The position numbers and the translations under genes were made by a program. A stretch of DNA of 64,000 nt. It comes from Albidovulum denitrificans. GTDB lineage: Bacteria; Pseudomonadota; Alphaproteobacteria; Rhodobacterales; Rhodobacteraceae. Positions 59,906 to 64,000 of the stretch are shown here, in pieces. The DNA lies in the NCBI RefSeq assembly GCF_002973535.1, contig NZ_PVEP01000004.1, forward strand, positions 193,501 through 257,500, read 5' to 3'. The stretch's first letter is position 1. Each line of letters begins with the position of its first letter. Under the pieces are notes generated by a model. The model made no database searches and was not told where the DNA came from. It saw only the letters and a program-made list of their open reading frames with translations.

Positions 59906-61087
59906 ATGTTCACCGTTTTCCATCGCCGCCGCAAGTTCATGACCCGGGCTGCGGCCGCCGTGGCCATGCTTGCCCTCGCCGCCTGCGACCCGCTTGCCAT
60001 GGGCGGCGGGGGACCGTCGATCAACACCAGCGAGCCGGTTCCGGTCGCGCTTCTGGTGCCGTCGGGGTCCGGCTCCACCACCGACGAACACATGGCCAAG
60101 TCGCTTGAGAATGCGGCCCGCCTTGCCATGGCGGACCTCAGCGGCGTGACGATCGACCTGCGCGTCTATTCCACCGCCGGGCAGCCCGCGCAGGCGGCCT
60201 CGGCGGCGGCGAAGGCCGTGAACGAGGGCGCGAAGATCATCATCGGCCCGCTTTACGCGCAATCGGCCAATGCCGCCGGTGTCGCCGTCGCGTCGAGCGG
60301 GGTCAATGTCCTCAGCTTCTCCAACAACCCCGACATCGCGGGCGGCAATGTCTTCATCCTCGGCTCCACCTTCCAGAACACCGCGAACCGGATCGTCGGC
60401 TACCTTGCCCGGAGCGGCAAGGGCCGCATCCTGACCGTTTCCGCGCAGACCCCGGCGGGGCAGCAGGCGCAGTCGGCCGTGGCGCGCGCCGCCGCCGGGA
60501 CGGGGGCGAGCGTGGTTGGCAACGTTTCTTACGCGATGTCGCAGAACGGCGTCGTCAGCGCCGCGCCGCAGATCGTTTCTGCGGCGAAGGCCAATGGCGC
60601 CAATGCCGTCATTGTCGATGCGACGACGGACGGCGCCCTGCCGATCCTGACGCAGCTGATCCGCGAGCAGGGGCTGACGCTTGACGTCGTGCAACTGGCC
60701 GGGCTGACGCGCTGGGACGTGCCGTCGCAGGCCGCCGCGCTGCCGGGGCTTCAGGGCGGGGTCTTCGCGATGCCCAGCCCCGGCCGGACGCAGCAGTTCG
60801 AAAGCCGCTATACCGCGACCTATGGCAGCGCGCCGGTTCCGGCGGCGGTCGTCGGGCTTGCCTATGACGGGATCGCGGCCATCGGCGCGCTGGTCAAGCA
60901 GGGCAAATCGAACGCGCTGAGCGGTGCCGCGCTGACGCAAGGCTCTGGCTTTTCGGGTGTCAGCGGCATATTCCGCCTGCGTGGCGACGGGACCAACGAA
61001 AGGGGCCTTGCGATTGCAAAGATCCAGAACTCACAGGTGGTTGTGATTGATCCGGCACCGCAAGCCTTCGGCGGCGCAGGCTTCTGA
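59906..61087 (+). CDS. Penicillin-binding-protein activator, LpoA-like lipoprotein
   Basis: A 393-residue protein. Lipoprotein signal RAAAAVAMLALAAC gives Cys27 as the lipidation site. The body is a periplasmic-binding-like fold (PVALLVPSGSGSTTDEHMAKSLENAARLAM, AKIIIGPLYAQSANAAGVAV), as in the YraM/LpoA C-terminal domain, so it is a shortened LpoA without the TPR part. The link to PBP1A activation is inferred from fold and neighbourhood. ATG 59906 has a GAGGA site; ATG 59939 is also possible. Confidence 0.82.
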   Translation: MFTVFHRRRKFMTRAAAAVAMLALAACDPLAMGGGGPSINTSEPVPVALLVPSGSGSTTDEHMAKSLENAARLAMADLSGVTIDLRVYSTAGQPAQAASAAAKAVNEGAKIIIGPLYAQSANAAGVAVASSGVNVLSFSNNPDIAGGNVFILGSTFQNTANRIVGYLARSGKGRILTVSAQTPAGQQAQSAVARAAAGTGASVVGNVSYAMSQNGVVSAAPQIVSAAKANGANAVIVDATTDGALPILTQLIREQGLTLDVVQLAGLTRWDVPSQAAALPGLQGGVFAMPSPGRTQQFESRYTATYGSAPVPAAVVGLAYDGIAAIGALVKQGKSNALSGAALTQGSGFSGVSGIFRLRGDGTNERGLAIAKIQNSQVVVIDPAPQAFGGAGF

Positions 61088-63890
61088 TCGCGGCACGGCG
61101 GATGCGGCGGCGCCCGAAAGCGGGGCGCTGCCCTTTCCCGCCAGCGATCTGCCCGCGTCTGTCGCGCGCCACCTTCTTTTCGACCGCGAGGGGTTTGCCC
61201 GGCACCTGACCGGAACCCTTGAGGGGTGCGACGAACCGCGCGAGCGTCGCGCCGCCATCGTCCGCGCCCTGACCGAGGCGCGAACCGATGTGCTGGCGCT
61301 GATCGCCGAGGATTTCGCCACCCATCCCCGCGCCGCGCGCCAGACCGTGCGTGCCTATGCCGCGCTGACCGACGCGATCGTCTGGCAGGCCTTTACCGTT
61401 ACCACCACGGTTCTGCTGCCCCGCGCGAACCCGACCGAGGGGGAGAGGATCACCGTCCTTGCCGTCGGTGGCTATGGCCGGGCCGAGATGGCGCTTTATT
61501 CCGACGTGGACCTTCTGTTCCTGACGCCGTGGAAGATGACCGCCTGGGCGGAAAGCGTCATCGAGACGATGCTTTATATCCTCTGGGACATGCGGTTGAA
61601 GGTCGGCCATGCCAGCCGGACGGTGAAGGATTGTGTCCGCCTGGGGCGTGAGGATTACACGATCCGCACCGCGCTTCTGGAGCGGCGCTATATCGCGGGG
61701 CATGAACCGCTGGCGCAGGACCTGCGCACCCGGCTGCGCAACGACCTGTTCAAGAACACGGCCGCCGATTTCATCGAGGCGAAGCTGACAGAGCGCTCTG
61801 ACCGGCACAAGCGCCAGGGCGGCCAGCGCTATGTGCTTGAGCCGAACGTGAAGGAGGGCAAGGGCGGGCTGCGCGATCTGCAAACGCTTTACTGGATCGG
61901 GAAATACCTGCACGGCGTGCGGCGTGCGGCGGAACTGGTGGGTATCGGGCTTTTCCGGCAGGAGGAGTATGAGACCTTCGCCGCGGCCGAGGATTTCCTT
62001 TGGGCGGTGCGTTGCCACCTGCACATGATCGCGCGGCGGGCGCAGGATCAGCTGACCTTCGACCTTCAGGTCGAGGTCGCGAGCCGCATGGACTATCGCG
62101 ACACCGGCGGGCGGCGGGCGGTCGAGCATTTCATGCAGGACTATTTCCGCCACGCCACCCGCGTGGGTGAGTTGACGCGCGTCTTCCTGACCGCGCTGGA
62201 AGCGTCCCATGTCAAGCGCGAGGCGCGGCTTGCGGGCCTTTTGCGCCGCCGCAAGAAGCTGCGCGCGGGCTATGTGATCCAGAACGGAAGGATCACCATC
62301 GCCGATGAAAAGGCGTTCCTGGCAGACAAGCTGAACCTGCTTCGGATCTTCGAAGAGGCGCTGAGGACCGGCTACCTGATCCACCCCGATGCGATGCGCG
62401 CGGTCGCGGCCAATCTGGACCTGATCGACGACGAGATGCGCGAGGATCGCGAGGCGACGCGCATCTTCCTTGACCTGATGCTGAAGCACGGCAACCCGGA
62501 ACGCGCGCTTCGGCGGATGAATGAGCTTGGCGTGCTGTCGGCCTTCATCCCGGAGTTCGAGCCGATCGTGGCGATGATGCAGTTCAACTACTATCATCAC
62601 TATACGGTCGACGAACACACGATCCAGGTGATCTCCACCCTTGCGCAGATCGAGCGGCATGAGCTGATCGAGGAATTGCCGCTGTCGTCGAAGATCCTCG
62701 ACGAGGGGGTGAACCGGCGGGTGTTGTATGTGGCGCTTCTTCTGCACGACATCGGCAAGGGGCGACCCGAGGATCATTCGATCCTTGGCGCGCAGATCGC
62801 GCGGAAGGTTGCCCCGCGCCTTGGCCTGACGGCGGAGGAAAGCGAAACCGTCGAATGGCTGATCCGCTATCACCTGACGATGTCCGACATGGCGCAAAAG
62901 CGCGACATTTCGGACCCGCGCACGGTGCGAGATTTCGCCAAGATCGTGAAGACGCGCAAGCGGCTTGACCTGCTGACGGTGCTGACGGTCTGCGACATTC
63001 GCGGCGTCGGTCCGAACACCTGGAACAACTGGAAGGCCATGCTTCTGCGCCGCCTTCATGCCGATACCGCGAACGCGCTTGAGGCCGGGTTGGAGACGAT
63101 CAACTCCAACAAGCGGGAGAATGACGCCAAGCGGGCGCTGCGCGAACGGCTTGAGGGTTGGGACGCCAAGGAATTGCGGCGCGAGACGGCCCGCCATTAC
63201 GGCCCCTACTGGCAAAGCCTTTCGACCGAGACACACAAGGTCTTTGCGACCCTTCTTCGGGACATCCCGGATGACGAAATCCGCATCGACCTGAAACCCG
63301 ATCCCGATCACGACGCGACGCGCGCCTGCTTCGCGCTCAGCGATCATCCCGGCATCTTCTCCCGCCTCGCGGGGGCCTTGGCGCTGGTCGGGGCCAATGT
63401 CGTCGATGCGCGGACGTATACGTCGAAGGACGGATATGCCACGGCGGTGTTCTGGATTCAGGACAGCGAGGGGCATCCTTATGAGGCCGACCGACTGCCC
63501 CGGCTGCGCTCCACCATCCAGAAGACCCTGAAGGGGGAGGTGGTGCCGCGCGAGGCGTTGAAGGACCGCGACAAGCTGAAGAAGCGCGAGCGGGAGTTTC
63601 AGTTCCCGACCCATATCACGATCGACAACGAAGGGTCGGAGATTTACACGATCATCGAGGTCGATGCCCGCGACCGGCCGGGCCTTTTGTTCGACCTGAC
63701 GCGGACGCTGGCGAACAACAATATCTACATCGCCTCGGCCGTGATCGCGACCTATGGCGCGCAGGTCGTCGACAGCTTCTACGTCAAGGACATGTTCGGG
63801 CTGAAGCTGCACGCCCGGTCGAAACAGGAAAGCCTTGAGCGCAAGCTGCGCCAGGCCATCGCGGAAGGCGCCGAGCGGGCGAAGGGCTGA
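61047..63890 (+). CDS. glnD: [Protein-PII] uridylyltransferase / uridylyl-removing enzyme GlnD
   Basis: A 947-residue bifunctional nitrogen sensor. The nucleotidyltransferase motif GGYGRAEMALYSDVDLLF is at about 140-157, the HD domain has HDIGKG near 567, and two C-terminal ACT domains cover about 760-830 (SDHPGIFSRLAGAL) and 870-935 (DARDRPGLLFDLTRTL) for glutamine sensing. It uridylylates PII proteins under nitrogen limitation. The start codon is TTG at 61047, overlapping the upstream gene by 41 bp. Confidence 0.95.
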   Translation: MIRHRKPSAAQASDRGTADAAAPESGALPFPASDLPASVARHLLFDREGFARHLTGTLEGCDEPRERRAAIVRALTEARTDVLALIAEDFATHPRAARQTVRAYAALTDAIVWQAFTVTTTVLLPRANPTEGERITVLAVGGYGRAEMALYSDVDLLFLTPWKMTAWAESVIETMLYILWDMRLKVGHASRTVKDCVRLGREDYTIRTALLERRYIAGHEPLAQDLRTRLRNDLFKNTAADFIEAKLTERSDRHKRQGGQRYVLEPNVKEGKGGLRDLQTLYWIGKYLHGVRRAAELVGIGLFRQEEYETFAAAEDFLWAVRCHLHMIARRAQDQLTFDLQVEVASRMDYRDTGGRRAVEHFMQDYFRHATRVGELTRVFLTALEASHVKREARLAGLLRRRKKLRAGYVIQNGRITIADEKAFLADKLNLLRIFEEALRTGYLIHPDAMRAVAANLDLIDDEMREDREATRIFLDLMLKHGNPERALRRMNELGVLSAFIPEFEPIVAMMQFNYYHHYTVDEHTIQVISTLAQIERHELIEELPLSSKILDEGVNRRVLYVALLLHDIGKGRPEDHSILGAQIARKVAPRLGLTAEESETVEWLIRYHLTMSDMAQKRDISDPRTVRDFAKIVKTRKRLDLLTVLTVCDIRGVGPNTWNNWKAMLLRRLHADTANALEAGLETINSNKRENDAKRALRERLEGWDAKELRRETARHYGPYWQSLSTETHKVFATLLRDIPDDEIRIDLKPDPDHDATRACFALSDHPGIFSRLAGALALVGANVVDARTYTSKDGYATAVFWIQDSEGHPYEADRLPRLRSTIQKTLKGEVVPREALKDRDKLKKREREFQFPTHITIDNEGSEIYTIIEVDARDRPGLLFDLTRTLANNNIYIASAVIATYGAQVVDSFYVKDMFGLKLHARSKQESLERKLRQAIAEGAERAKG

Positions 63891-64000
63891 TGAAACCGAT
63901 CCGACTGATCCGCGGCTTCCTGACGGTGGGCGCCTGGACGCTGCTTAGCCGCGTGGTGGGCTTTGCCCGCGACGTTCTGATCGCCGCCTATCTTGGCACC
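63890..64000 (+). CDS. murJ: Lipid II flippase MurJ, N-terminal fragment (runs off the window)
   Basis: The first 37 codons read MKPIRLIRGFLTVGAWTLLSRVVGFARDVLIAAYLGT, the standard first helix of MurJ/MviN. The start overlaps the glnD stop by 1 bp (TGATG), so it is coupled to glnD, a linkage common in Alphaproteobacteria. The rest is outside the window. Confidence 0.88.
   Translation, partial: MKPIRLIRGFLTVGAWTLLSRVVGFARDVLIAAYLGT

Noticed and set aside
60960-63812. 950-codon minus-strand frame opposite glnD
   Set aside because: Antisense shadow; glnD motifs are intact on the plus strand.
1-64000. tRNA genes, CRISPR arrays, prophage or transposase genes
   Set aside because: I looked for these along the window and found no cloverleaf with an anticodon arm, no regular spacer-repeat array, and no integrase or transposase frame.

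Overview
The window looks like a contiguous piece of a high-GC alphaproteobacterial chromosome, most likely order Rhodobacterales (Rhodobacteraceae). The evidence is the gene content: a DUF1013/TrcR cell-cycle regulator, an fnrL gene divergent from hemN across one FNR box, ecm and ccr of the ethylmalonyl-CoA pathway, a membrane-anchored cytochrome c, a LuxR/LuxI pair preceded by a small conserved-looking ORF, and the rsmI/lpoA-like/yraN/glnD/murJ block. Almost all of it is densely packed protein coding with short or overlapping junctions. I see no rRNA, tRNA, CRISPR array, prophage or intact insertion sequence. The only non-coding RNA I can support is the small SRP RNA.

Layout. 1-4.7 kb: end of a secreted protein gene, trcR, recR/ybaB/dnaX (minus strand) and deoD. 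4.7-9.2 kb: a DUF1989 gene, a BNR-repeat protein, a small membrane protein, fnrL and hemN. 9.2-16.2 kb: a glycosyltransferase joined by overlapping ends to a yejABEF peptide ABC transporter. 16.3-23.8 kb: housekeeping genes (cytochrome c, pheA, SRPBCC, nudC, cpdB, a small envelope protein, a tyrosine phosphatase, ffs, rsgA). 23.8-30.3 kb: a Tat-exported PhoX phosphatase, a siderophore/metallophore-type ABC transporter and two small Cys-containing secreted proteins flanking trmO. 30.3-33.1 kb: a TetR/PaaK-like ligase/crotonase mini-operon. 33.1-33.4 kb: a gene-free stretch with an 11-bp repeat array and a long inverted repeat. 33.4-38.3 kb: ecm, a plsB-like acyltransferase and ccr. 38.5-40.1 kb: a quorum-sensing locus. 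40.1-43.8 kb: a RecD-like helicase, a stand-alone AsnC domain, and a TSUP transporter with a TIGR02186 protein. 43.9-48.8 kb: a BMP-type nucleoside ABC transporter operon interrupted by an AT-rich 90-codon gene. 49-53.7 kb: rimI-tsaB, nifU-like, DUF2867, usp, a membrane protein and ilvE-like. 53.9-57.6 kb: polysaccharide genes. 57.6-64 kb: gshB, yraN, rsmI, a LpoA-like lipoprotein, glnD and the start of murJ.

How the genes work together. FnrL probably controls itself and hemN through the shared box. Ecm and Ccr are two dedicated enzymes of the ethylmalonyl-CoA pathway, so acetyl-CoA assimilation is encoded here. The most interesting unexplained structure is a set of three intergenic arrays of 11-bp direct repeats (consensus CTACGGRAAAC) near 3.8, 25.8 and 33.15 kb. 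They share sequence and phasing, and the 11-bp period fits head-to-tail binding by an OmpR/PhoB-type regulator. The second is the AT-rich gene translationally coupled inside the nucleoside transporter operon.
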